Assembly: GCA_014240065.1 (NCBI GenBank)
Contig: JAAZXR010000008.1
Span: 29,159 to 93,158 of the forward strand
Reading direction: 5' to 3'
Length of the DNA stretch: 64,000 nt
Origin: Myxococcales bacterium
Lineage (GTDB): Bacteria; Myxococcota_A; Polyangia; Nannocystales; Nannocystaceae
Below, in pieces: positions 1 to 7,832 of the stretch. The translations under genes and the position numbers were made by a program. The notes below the pieces were generated by a model. The model saw only the letters and a list, made by a program, of their open reading frames with translations, had not been told where the DNA came from and ran no database searches. Each line of letters begins with the position of its first letter. Position 1 is the stretch's first letter.

Positions 1-927
1 GTTGAGGTCGTCGCTTTGGTCGATGAGCCCCATCAAGGCGATGAACGTCGCCGAGGTGTAGGTGCCACCAAACTGTGAATTGTAGACCAGCGAGGGCAAG
101 GTCTTTTGCTGCCAGTGCGCGCGCGCCTCTGAGGTCTTCATGCGCTTGAAGCGACGAAGCATGGCCTTGTGCGCGCGGAAGGTCATTCCGCCGAACGGCA
201 CGTGGTAGACGTTCTTTTTGAAGTACTCGTCGTAGTCGAAGGGCTCACCCACGCGCTCCGCGAACGAGTCATACGAGCCCTCGAGCGCGTCGAGGTACCC
301 GAACAGGCTCGTGTCCGCGTGGCCCACCTCGTGCTTGGAGGTGGGGCGATAGGTGTCCGAGATCTCTTGGGTCCAGTAGCCGTTGTGACCGAGCTCAAAC
401 TCCACCACCTTCGGCTGCGCGCTGACGAGCATGGCCGTGGCGCCCGCTCCGAGCACGTACTCCCAGGGCTTGCCGAGGTGGCTGCGACTCTGATCGGTGC
501 AGATCACGAGCGCTTTCTTGCCCGGCCGCACCCCAGAGGCCACCCAGTGCGCCGCCGCCATCAGGCCGCCGGTGCCTCCGTAGCACGCGTGCTTGGTCTC
601 GAAATTGCGACAGTTCGCGCCGAGCCCCGCGTGGCGCTGGACCCAGGTGGAGATGGGCTTACCGAAGTCCACCGAGGACTCCGTGCCCACGACGACCATC
701 TCGATAGACCCCCGCTCCTCGCCCTCAAGCAGGGCGTTGGCGGCGTTCACCGCCATGGTGACGGGATCTTCCCACGGCGGATTCACGGAGCGGCTCGTGA
801 CCATCAGCTCCTCGAGTGGATGGGAAGGATCGGCGCCCCGCGCGTTCGCCAGCTCGGTCATGTCCAAGGACATGGAGCAGGGGTAGGCGGTGATTTTTTC
901 GATGCCGACGCGCGAGGGAGTTGTCAT
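1..927 (-). CDS. HMG-CoA synthase-like protein, C-terminus beyond window
   Basis: The 309 visible residues belong to the 3-hydroxy-3-methylglutaryl synthase family (MvaS/PksG/MupH type), which condenses an acetyl unit with a beta-keto thioester on CoA or on a carrier protein. The catalytic Glu-Cys-His set is visible: E83 in GTES, C115 in KHACYGGTGG and H242 in YHVPFGGMT, with spacing close to bacterial MvaS. A C-terminal YNSQFGGTYTSA stretch resembles the family's substrate-pocket segment. The ATG at 927 lies 13 bases after the fabG-like gene, so it is the last visible gene of the operon and continues leftwards out of the window. Its company (AT, KS, DH, KR) suggests a beta-branching or polyketide role rather than mevalonate synthesis, but MvaS cannot be excluded. 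Confidence 0.85.
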   Translation of the reverse strand, partial: MTTPSRVGIEKITAYPCSMSLDMTELANARGADPSHPLEELMVTSRSVNPPWEDPVTMAVNAANALLEGEERGSIEMVVVGTESSVDFGKPISTWVQRHAGLGANCRNFETKHACYGGTGGLMAAAHWVASGVRPGKKALVICTDQSRSHLGKPWEYVLGAGATAMLVSAQPKVVEFELGHNGYWTQEISDTYRPTSKHEVGHADTSLFGYLDALEGSYDSFAERVGEPFDYDEYFKKNVYHVPFGGMTFRAHKAMLRRFKRMKTSEARAHWQQKTLPSLVYNSQFGGTYTSATFIALMGLIDQSDDLN

Positions 928-940
928 GCGTTCGCGCTCC

Positions 941-1687
941 TTAGGTGCTGTAGTCGAGGCCACCGGTGACGGGGATCACCTGTCCGTTGATGAACGCGGC
1001 GTCTCTCGAGGCCAAAAACACCGTGATCTTCCCGAACTCCTCCACGGTCCCCATGCGCCCCTTGGGGACGGGGCAGTACTGCTTCCAGTAGGCCTTGGCC
1101 TGCTCCGGCATGCTCTCGCGGGTCATGTCGGTGTCGAAGAATCCGGGCACGAGCACGTTGGCCGTGATGCCGCGGCGCCCGTACTCTTTGGCGATGGACT
1201 TGGTGAGCCCGTGGAGCCCGGCCTTGCTCGCCGCGTAATTGGACTGCCCGCTCCCACCATCAAAGATCACCGACGACACGTTGATGATGCGCCCGAAGCG
1301 GTTGCTCATCATGTGCTGCACGAAGTGGCGACACACATAAAACGGCCCCGAGAGGTTCGTGGCGATGACCTTGTCCCACTCGGCGTTGTCCATGGACACG
1401 AGCAGGTTGTCGGCGTTGACGCCGGCGCAGTTCACGACCACCTCGACATTCTCAAAGTCGTCGATCACCGCGTCCCCTACCCGCTCCACGGCGCTCGCGT
1501 CGGCCACGTCGAGGGCGTAGCTCTGCACCTTCGCGTCGGGGCGAATCTCCTTCGCTCGCGCGATCACCTTGGCCGCGGCGGCCTCATTTCGAACGTAGGT
1601 GAACGCCACGTCGTGGCCGGCGCGGACGGCCTCGAGCACGATCCCCGCGCCGATTCCCCTCGAGCCTCCAGTAATAAAAAAGTTCAT
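941..1687 (-). CDS. 3-oxoacyl-ACP reductase (FabG-like SDR)
   Basis: A 248-residue classical short-chain dehydrogenase, the usual FabG length. It shows the nucleotide-binding TGGSRGIG at the extreme N-terminus, NCAG near 86-89, and the catalytic Ser139, Tyr151 and Lys155 (NVSS and YAASK). The family reduces beta-keto thioesters on ACP with NADPH. It lies 12 bases downstream of the ketosynthase and 13 bases upstream of the HMG-CoA-synthase-like gene, so cotranscription is very likely. Because the locus carries its own AT, KS and dehydratase, this reductase probably serves the same specialised pathway rather than housekeeping fatty-acid synthesis; that is inference from position. Confidence 0.92.
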   Translation of the reverse strand: MNFFITGGSRGIGAGIVLEAVRAGHDVAFTYVRNEAAAAKVIARAKEIRPDAKVQSYALDVADASAVERVGDAVIDDFENVEVVVNCAGVNADNLLVSMDNAEWDKVIATNLSGPFYVCRHFVQHMMSNRFGRIINVSSVIFDGGSGQSNYAASKAGLHGLTKSIAKEYGRRGITANVLVPGFFDTDMTRESMPEQAKAYWKQYCPVPKGRMGTVEEFGKITVFLASRDAAFINGQVIPVTGGLDYST

Positions 1688-1699
1688 GGTGGTGTCCTG

Positions 1700-3004
1700 C
1701 TAGACGGAAGAGGGATCGAAGCGGCGATACAAAGAGCAGCAGTTGAGCCCGCCAAAGCCGAAGGAGTTCTTCAAGATCGTGTTGATCTCGAAGTCTTGCG
1801 ACTCGTTGGCGCAGATGTCCAGGTCGATCTCCGGGTCGAGGTTGTCCACATTGATCGACGGGTGCAGCTTGTTGTGCTTCATCTGCATCATCGCCGCGAC
1901 CGTCTCGACCACGGGCGCCGACCAGCAGGTGTGACCGAGCATGGACTTGGGCGCGTTGATCTTCAGCTTGTGAGCGTGGTCGCCAAACGCCGTCTTGATG
2001 GCGTTGATCTCCGACTTGTCGCCGAGCGGCGTGGAGGTCGCGTGGGCGCACACAAAGTCCACCTCTTCGGGGCGCACCTCCGCGCGACGCAGCAGCCGGG
2101 CGATGGTGCGGGCTTGCCCGTCAGTGGACGGGCTCGGGAGGTGGCTGCCGTCGGCGGTGGCGGTGCACCCGAGCACCTCCGCGTAGATGTGCGCGCCGCG
2201 CTCGAGCGCGTGATCGAGGCGCTCGAGCACCAGCGCGCCGGCGCCGTGGGACGGCACGAAGCCCTCGCGGTTGAGGTCGTAGGGGCGGCTCGCCTTGGCG
2301 GGCGTCTCGTTGAAGCTCTCGATGGTGATGGCGCCCATGAGCGCCATGGCGTGGACGCCCATCGCGCTGAAGTCGAGCACCGATCCCACGCACATCACAG
2401 CGTCATGATCGTGGTGTCGAATCTCGTCGATAGCGGCGCGCAGGGCCATGTTGGCGCTCGCGCACGCGCCGCCCATGGTGTAGGCCGCGCCCTGCCACCC
2501 GAGCAGCTCGGAGACGGTGCCCGCGTGATCCGTGTCGAGCATCAGCAACGCCGCCATCGAATCGATGTAGTCGGGATCGTCTTCGCGGAAGGTGATGAAA
2601 TTTTGGGTCAGGTAGCGCTCGTTGAGGTTGTGGCCGCCCACCAGCACGCTGCGACGGGTGGAGTCAAAGCTCTCCTCCTTGTCGAGGCCCGCGTCGAGCC
2701 ACGCGTCCGCCGCGACCATGGCGGAGATCCGCGTGGAGAACGGCGCCTTCTTGACGAGCTTGTTGAGCGATTTGCCCATCGGCTGCGAGAGTCGCTCCCG
2801 GAGCCCCGCCAACTTCACCTTCCAGTCGTACTGCGAGAGGTCACCACCGACCTTGGAGTAGACCCCGGGCTGGTCGATCCAGCTCCACTTGGAGATCGCC
2901 GACTTGCCCTCGATGAGGTTGCCGTAAAACGTGTCTAGGTTGTCACCGATGGGGGTGTTGATCCCCATCCCAGTGATTACTACTCGCGATTGATTCGAAT
3001 ACAT
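1700..3004 (-). CDS. beta-ketoacyl synthase, FabF-like, with unusual active-site motif
   Basis: A 434-residue thiolase-fold condensing enzyme of KAS I/II type. The nucleophile C181 (GGACASANMA), H321 (AHATSTPLGD) and H358 (KSMLGHTCWSAP) form an intact Cys-His-His triad, so it should condense and not merely decarboxylate. The last motif departs from the usual GHxxGAAG of FabF proteins, and AHATST replaces the common AHGTGT. The start ATG at 3004 has GGAG about eight bases upstream. It is 18 bases after the dehydratase gene. The clean Cys separates it from the Cys-to-Ser decarboxylase ketosynthases of HMG-synthase cassettes, although the operon includes an HMG-synthase-like protein. Confidence 0.9.
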   Translation of the reverse strand: MYSNQSRVVITGMGINTPIGDNLDTFYGNLIEGKSAISKWSWIDQPGVYSKVGGDLSQYDWKVKLAGLRERLSQPMGKSLNKLVKKAPFSTRISAMVAADAWLDAGLDKEESFDSTRRSVLVGGHNLNERYLTQNFITFREDDPDYIDSMAALLMLDTDHAGTVSELLGWQGAAYTMGGACASANMALRAAIDEIRHHDHDAVMCVGSVLDFSAMGVHAMALMGAITIESFNETPAKASRPYDLNREGFVPSHGAGALVLERLDHALERGAHIYAEVLGCTATADGSHLPSPSTDGQARTIARLLRRAEVRPEEVDFVCAHATSTPLGDKSEINAIKTAFGDHAHKLKINAPKSMLGHTCWSAPVVETVAAMMQMKHNKLHPSINVDNLDPEIDLDICANESQDFEINTILKNSFGFGGLNCCSLYRRFDPSSV

Positions 3005-3022
3005 TCAGTGCTCCGTATTCAT

Positions 3023-3556
3023 CTATTCTTCTAGGTTAAAGACCTCGTAGACCGCGAGGGCGCGGATGTCATCTCCGACGACCACCTGCCCCGCGCAGCT
3101 CGAAACGTAGTCGCTCTCTTCCAAGGATTTGGCGATGAGATCGACCCTCTCTCCGGGACGAACCGCCCCTTGAAACATGGCGTGCGTCACCTTCAAAAGG
3201 CGTACGCGCCGCGGCGCGTCGCGCTCGTCCACCTCGACCCGACGCGTGGCCAAAAGATGCTGCAAGCAAATGCCGAGCTGTCCGATCGCCTCAAGCAACA
3301 GCACGCCTGGATACACCGGGTCGCCGGGGAAGTGGCCCGCGAAGACTGGGTCGTCTTCTTTGACGCTCAGAAATCCACGCACGCACCCTTGCTCAAAGTC
3401 CACGAGCGAGATTCCGTCGACGAGGCGCATGGGATCCCGATGGGGCAACATGCGCTCGACCGCCTCCACACCCAGCGACACCTCGCGCGTGGTCGTGGCG
3501 TCCGGCTGAAACAGCGGGCGCTTTCGGCCGGCACGGATGGTCTTCTCGAGGGTCAT
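3023..3556 (-). CDS. 3-hydroxyacyl-ACP dehydratase, FabZ-like
   Basis: A 177-residue hot-dog fold protein. It has LPHRDPMRLVD near 37-47, a FabZ hallmark, then AGHFPGDPVYPG with catalytic H75, and E89 in the helix LLLEAIGQ. The His-to-Glu distance of 14 matches E. coli FabZ. The N-terminus is about 30 residues longer than FabZ, and the C-terminal half is divergent. The family dehydrates 3-hydroxyacyl-ACP to trans-2-enoyl-ACP. It sits between the AT gene (one base away) and the ketosynthase gene, consistent with a dedicated elongation operon. Confidence 0.88.
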   Translation of the reverse strand: MTLEKTIRAGRKRPLFQPDATTTREVSLGVEAVERMLPHRDPMRLVDGISLVDFEQGCVRGFLSVKEDDPVFAGHFPGDPVYPGVLLLEAIGQLGICLQHLLATRRVEVDERDAPRRVRLLKVTHAMFQGAVRPGERVDLIAKSLEESDYVSSCAGQVVVGDDIRALAVYEVFNLEE

Positions 3557-3557
3557 A

Positions 3558-4556
3558 TCAAAAGGGGTCCGTTGATGATGGGCGGGCGGTCGCCGGACTC
3601 GCGCTGCTCGCCAGAATCTTCGACACGACCTCGGAGAGGTGATCGGTCACCTCGTCTCGAGCGTCGGTGTGGAACTTGGCGTTCTTGATCCACTTACGGT
3701 TCATCAAGTTGTAGAGCACCTTCATGGGGCCGACCTCGATGAGCGTGACATCTGGATATCTCCCCACGAGGTGGTCGACGGTCGAGCGCCAGAGCACCGG
3801 GGAGTGTACGTGCGTAGACAAGAGCTCAATAAAGTCGTCGCGCGTCGGTCGCTCGAGCTCTCGCCCGAGGCGATTCGGGAAGTAAGGCAGGTTTGGCGCG
3901 TGAAATTCGACGGTTTCGAGCACGCGGCGGAACCGCTCTCCGACCGGCGAAAAACTCGACGCGTGCATCGGCACTTGACGCTCGATCACCACCGGCTGGC
4001 CAAAGAGCTCATCCTCCACTCGCCGCATGACCTCCTCCACCGCCGCTTGGTCGCCCGCGACCACGTGCTGTCGGGGAGAGTTGAGGTTGACGATCTCCAC
4101 GAGACCCACCTTCGCCTCACCGACGGTGTCCACCACCTCCCGCAGCTCTTCGAGATCCACCGGCTGAATCGACGCCATGAACCCCCGCGGACCCTCGTCG
4201 TAGGCCTCACCGCGCGCCCGAACGGCGAGCAGCGCGTCTTCGAACGAGACCGCCCCGATGTGCACGAGGTGGTTCCACTCCCCGAGCGAAAGCCCCGCCG
4301 ACAATTCCGCGGAGACCCCGTGCGCCTCCATGGTCCGCAGCCACATGTGGTTGGCGAGGAACACCCCTACCTGCACGTCGACGTTGCGGGCGAAGGCTCG
4401 CTCCGCGCCTTGGTCAAAGTGCGCGAGGACATCAAAATCGATCAGCTCGGAGGCGCGCGAAGCGAGCGCGCGATTCTCCGGGCTCAACGCGATCATCTTC
4501 GAGAGCAGCCCCGAGTATCTCGAGCTTTGGCCGGGGAACAAAAATGCGCGTGTCAT
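3558..4556 (-). CDS. malonyl/acyl-ACP transferase, FabD-like
   Basis: A 332-residue acyltransferase loading extender units onto a carrier protein. The start ATG at 4556 was chosen because a GGAGGA ribosome site lies just upstream and the family-typical FLFPGQSS follows directly; an earlier in-frame ATG at 4691 would add 45 unconvincing residues. The nucleophile S90 is in GLSLGEW, where most FabD proteins have GHSxGE, so the residue before the nucleophile is Leu. R115 (AVRARGEAY) matches the carboxylate-binding Arg of malonyl transferases and H198 (VPMHASS) the catalytic His. It is the first gene of the five-gene operon. It could instead be an acyl hydrolase-like editing enzyme, though retention of the Arg favours transfer. 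Confidence 0.85.
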   Translation of the reverse strand: MTRAFLFPGQSSRYSGLLSKMIALSPENRALASRASELIDFDVLAHFDQGAERAFARNVDVQVGVFLANHMWLRTMEAHGVSAELSAGLSLGEWNHLVHIGAVSFEDALLAVRARGEAYDEGPRGFMASIQPVDLEELREVVDTVGEAKVGLVEIVNLNSPRQHVVAGDQAAVEEVMRRVEDELFGQPVVIERQVPMHASSFSPVGERFRRVLETVEFHAPNLPYFPNRLGRELERPTRDDFIELLSTHVHSPVLWRSTVDHLVGRYPDVTLIEVGPMKVLYNLMNRKWIKNAKFHTDARDEVTDHLSEVVSKILASSASPATARPSSTDPF

Positions 4557-5062
4557 GCGTTCCTCCATCGCTCGCTCGACCGGGGTGACGGGCGACGCTC
4601 CGTGAAATCCATCGCCTCTCGCGACCCCGCGGAGGCTTCGCGGCGCCAACGACCTCCTCGGGTCACAATTTCGCACGCGACAGGCGCGCATGACCGGGAA
4701 CTAGGAGGCGGAGTGCAAAGGCGCCCGCGTCGATCTGGCTGGGGTTGAAGCATGGGGAAATCCCAGGGATTCCTGCGGTGACTACCGTCCCATGCGGCGC
4801 TTGTCATCCAAATCTTTAAGGATCGCGCGGAGCCACACGTGGGTGCGTGGTATGCGCGGTTCTCGGTCTGTGGCCGCTGAAGGCAGGTTGGAAACCGCTC
4901 GGCCGCTGGCCGGCCGCAAGGAGGCTCGGCCTGCCTGTCTGTGCCGGGCGCTTCGGGCAGCTCTTTGGGGCGATCTTCGAAGATTCGCCTCGCGACTTCG
5001 CCTCGCGACTTCGCCTGCGCGCGTGATATGCGCCATGACATCTACCGCTGTAAACCACGCTG
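4557..5062. promoter_or_regulatory. 0.5-kb gap upstream of the AT-DH-KS-KR-HMGS operon
   Basis: No credible gene is visible. The segment lies between the tolC-like gene, which ends at 5063, and the first gene of the minus-strand operon, so it should hold that operon's promoter and leader and the end of the tolC transcript. It contains a short 13-base tandem repeat at its left-transcribed end (4984-5016). Small reading frames here have no family features. I could not pick a convincing -35/-10 pair. Confidence 0.4.
4984..5016. repeat. 13-base direct tandem repeat
   Basis: TTCGCCTCGCGAC occurs at 4984-4996 and again at 4997-5009, followed by the first seven bases of a third copy. Each unit contains the palindromic TCGCGA. 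The repeat lies in the noncoding gap between tolC-like and FabD-like genes and might be a protein-binding site or simple slippage. Confidence 0.6.
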
Positions 5063-6523
5063 CTAGTCCAAAACGCTGGTGTCCCCCGTCGCGAACTCCA
5101 ACCTCGCCTGGGCCTCGAGCAGATCGAGGCGATTTCGGACCAAGGCCAGCGCCGCGTCGACCCGGTCAAACTCCGAGTTGATCACGTCGGTCGTGGTGGC
5201 CGTGCCGTTGGCGTAGCGCACACTCATCACGCGGTAGGCCTCCTCCGCGGACGCCTTGCCCCGCTCGTTCGCGTCGAGCGACGCCTCCGCGCGCGCGCGC
5301 GTCTCGTAGGCGTTGACGATCTCCAGCGTCACCCCGCGACGAAGCTGCTCACGGGTGGAGCTGGCGCGCTCGCGGTTGGCCTTGAGCTCCTCCACCCGCG
5401 CGGAGTTCACCACCGCCACATCCAACGACCATGAGACGGAAGCGCCGAGCGCCCAGCTTTGGTTCCACTCATTCGCCAGCGGGAAAAATCGGCGGTTGGG
5501 ATTGGCGTACACCGCCTCGCCGAAGGCCGCGACCCTCGGATAGTACTCTGCGCGACGCGCCTTGATAGAGGCCTCCGCTTGCTCCACGTTGGCGCCGAGC
5601 GCCGCGAGCTCTGGTCGGTCCGCCAACCCGCGCGCCACGGTGGCCTTCAAGTCTTCCCGCGCTCCGTCGCGCTCCGGCGGGATCATCACGTCGTCACCGA
5701 TCTGAAAATCCATCTCGAGGTCCTCCCCCATGAGCACGGCGAGGGTTCGCTGCGCTACCCGTTCCACGGCGCGGGCGCCCTCGAGGCTCGCCTCGGTGCG
5801 CGCGACCAAGGCGTCGATGCGCATCACGTCCGCCGGCGACATCACGCCGGCCCTCACGCCGACCTGCGCGTCCTTGAGTCGCGCCTGCGAGCGCGCGAGC
5901 GAGGCCTCCCCCACGGCCACCTGCGCCCGCGCACGCAGCCAGCCGTAGTAGGCGACCCGCGCGTCTGTGGCCACGGTGCGCATCTCCGCGTCCCGTTGAA
6001 ACTCCGCGGCGCGGCTCCCGGCTTTGCCGGCGCTCAGCGACGGGATCAAGCGCAGCAGCCAATCGCTCACCGGGAGGCCGAGGGTGGCGTTCAACGAATA
6101 CTGGTTGAGTGGGATGTCAAACGAGACGTCTCCCACCACCGCCATCGCCATGTCGTCGATGGGGATGCCGCTCTCCACTTGGCTCAAGCGGGCGTAGCTG
6201 GCCTCCAAATTTAGCGCGGGTGTGAACGACTTTCGCAGGGCGTCCACCTGAGCCACCGCCGCCCGCAGCTGGGCGCTCGCTTGCGCGATGGTCGGACCGC
6301 TCTCGACCGCTCGACGCGCGGCGTCGTCCGCGGTGAGGCCACCTGGTACGACGGCCAGCGCCTCTGCGATCGGATCGGCGCCGCCGCGGGTGGATGCGGG
6401 GGGCGGCTGCAGGTTTTGGACGGGCCTCGTCGCTCCCCCCTCCATGGGCGGGGCGACCACGTGCTGCATCCCCACCGCGCCCGCCAACAAACTCAACCTC
6501 AAAACGACGGTGCTCGCGAACAT
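5063..6523 (-). CDS. TolC-family outer-membrane efflux protein
   Basis: A 486-residue outer-membrane factor. The first 20 or so residues look like a cleavable signal peptide, followed by a Pro/Gly-rich linker to about residue 60. Two similar halves follow (about 70-270 and 290-480), rich in Ala, Arg, Glu and Gln heptads, typical of the TolC coiled-coil barrel. The motif YANGTATTTDVINSEFD in the second half is the conserved TolC segment before the last helix. Such proteins form the exit duct for tripartite pumps or type I secretion. No inner-membrane pump or adaptor gene is adjacent in the window, so its partner is unknown; the neighbouring polyketide-like operon is a possible but unproven client. 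Confidence 0.9.
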   Translation of the reverse strand: MFASTVVLRLSLLAGAVGMQHVVAPPMEGGATRPVQNLQPPPASTRGGADPIAEALAVVPGGLTADDAARRAVESGPTIAQASAQLRAAVAQVDALRKSFTPALNLEASYARLSQVESGIPIDDMAMAVVGDVSFDIPLNQYSLNATLGLPVSDWLLRLIPSLSAGKAGSRAAEFQRDAEMRTVATDARVAYYGWLRARAQVAVGEASLARSQARLKDAQVGVRAGVMSPADVMRIDALVARTEASLEGARAVERVAQRTLAVLMGEDLEMDFQIGDDVMIPPERDGAREDLKATVARGLADRPELAALGANVEQAEASIKARRAEYYPRVAAFGEAVYANPNRRFFPLANEWNQSWALGASVSWSLDVAVVNSARVEELKANRERASSTREQLRRGVTLEIVNAYETRARAEASLDANERGKASAEEAYRVMSVRYANGTATTTDVINSEFDRVDAALALVRNRLDLLEAQARLEFATGDTSVLD

Positions 6524-6683
6524 CGGGCGACATCATACCGGCGAAACCTGGGCGGTTTCGACATTTCTTCCCCGGGGGAGCGACGAGCAGAGCCGGGCGA
6601 CGATCCCTCGCCCTGACCGCCCGCGACCGCCCGCGTCGCGCGGGGCGGAACTCGGTGCTAGTCTCAGCCTCGTCACGCCCGCC

Positions 6684-7832
6684 ATGGACATCAAACTCAT
6701 CGAAGTGCCCCTCTCCGACAAGCACCTGCTGCGTCGGTTCATCCAGGTCCCGCGCTACATTCATCGCGAGCACTGGCCGAATCCACAATGGGTCCCGCCC
6801 CTGTCCATCGAACGCAAGATGTTCTTCGATCCGGCCAAGCATCCGGTATGGCGCCACCTCCACGCGCGCTTGTGGATCGCCAACGACGGTCTCCGCGACA
6901 TCGGCCGGGTGTCGGCCGCGGTCGACCGCGATCACATCGAGCATCACGGCGAAAAGTGCGGATTCTTGGGCACCTTCGAGTGTCCCGACGACCCCGCGCT
7001 GGCGCGACACCTCTGCGACACCGCCGAGGGCTGGCTCGTCGAACAAGGCATGGACAAGGTGATCGGCCCGACCGCGATGAACTCCAACTACGAGTGGGGG
7101 TGCATGATCGAGGGGTTCGAGCGTGAACCCGGCATCAACATGCCCTACAACCCCCCCTACTATGCGCCCTTGTTCGAGCACTGCGGCTACGCCAAAGCCA
7201 AAGATCTCTACCAGTGGGGCTTTGACGTCCAGACCCCCACCCCACCCCGCATCGCCCGCATCGCCGACCGGGTGAAAAAACGCGACAAGATCTCCATCCG
7301 CAACCTCGACACCTCGCGGTGGGACAAAGAGGTGCGCATGGCCCACGACATCTACAACGCCGCCTGGGAGAAAAACTGGGGGTTCATCCCGCTCGACAAG
7401 ACCGAGTGGAATCATATCGCCGACGATCTCAAGCTCGCGCTTGAGCCCTCGCTCGGGCTGGTGGCCGAGGTGGACGGGCGCCCCGTGGGGCTCGCGCTGT
7501 CCGTGAAGAACCTCAACCCCATCTTGAAGCAAATGGACGGCCGCCTGCTCCCCTTCGGGCTGCTCCGCATGCTGTGGGAGCTGAAGGTGAAAAAATCCGT
7601 GAACACCGGCAGGCTCGTCTTGCTCGGTATTCGACCCGAGTATCGGCGTCGAGGACTCGACGTACTCTTGATGGTCGAGACCCACCGCGCGGCCCAAAAA
7701 ATTGGCTACACCTTCGGCGAGCTTGGCTGGACCTTGGAAGACAACGACTTGATCAATAAGCCCATTCAAATGTTCGGCGCCGAGCGCATCACGACCTACC
7801 GCGTGTTCGAGAAAGAGCTCTCGCGCGGATGA
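6684..7832 (+). CDS. YghO-like GNAT-fold acyltransferase (possible bacterial ceramide synthase)
   Basis: A 382-residue protein with the recognisable order of the YghO-like family: HREHWPNPQWVPP near 28-40, GFLGTFEC, GPTAMNSNYEWG, MPYNPPYYAPLFEHCGYAKAKD, and a C-terminal GNAT motif A-like LGIRPEYRRRGLD near 315. ATG 6684 was chosen because homology-like sequence starts there; the upstream reading-frame extension is low-quality. It overlaps the next gene by ATGA, so the two are translationally coupled. GNAT proteins transfer acyl groups from acyl-CoA to amines. In Caulobacter a protein of GNAT type acts as bacterial ceramide synthase beside an NAD-dependent epimerase-like ceramide reductase, the same pairing as here; equivalence is my inference. 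Confidence 0.75.
   Translation: MDIKLIEVPLSDKHLLRRFIQVPRYIHREHWPNPQWVPPLSIERKMFFDPAKHPVWRHLHARLWIANDGLRDIGRVSAAVDRDHIEHHGEKCGFLGTFECPDDPALARHLCDTAEGWLVEQGMDKVIGPTAMNSNYEWGCMIEGFEREPGINMPYNPPYYAPLFEHCGYAKAKDLYQWGFDVQTPTPPRIARIADRVKKRDKISIRNLDTSRWDKEVRMAHDIYNAAWEKNWGFIPLDKTEWNHIADDLKLALEPSLGLVAEVDGRPVGLALSVKNLNPILKQMDGRLLPFGLLRMLWELKVKKSVNTGRLVLLGIRPEYRRRGLDVLLMVETHRAAQKIGYTFGELGWTLEDNDLINKPIQMFGAERITTYRVFEKELSRG

Noticed and set aside
890..2938. 682-residue plus-strand reading frame opposite FabG and the ketosynthase
   Set aside because: It is antisense to two genes with intact catalytic motifs, and its His/Arg/Val-rich sequence is typical of the complementary strand of GC-rich coding DNA.
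4557..5062. small reading frames in the gap before the FabD-like gene
   Set aside because: Several overlapping frames on both strands, all Arg/Pro-rich, none with a plausible start or domain.
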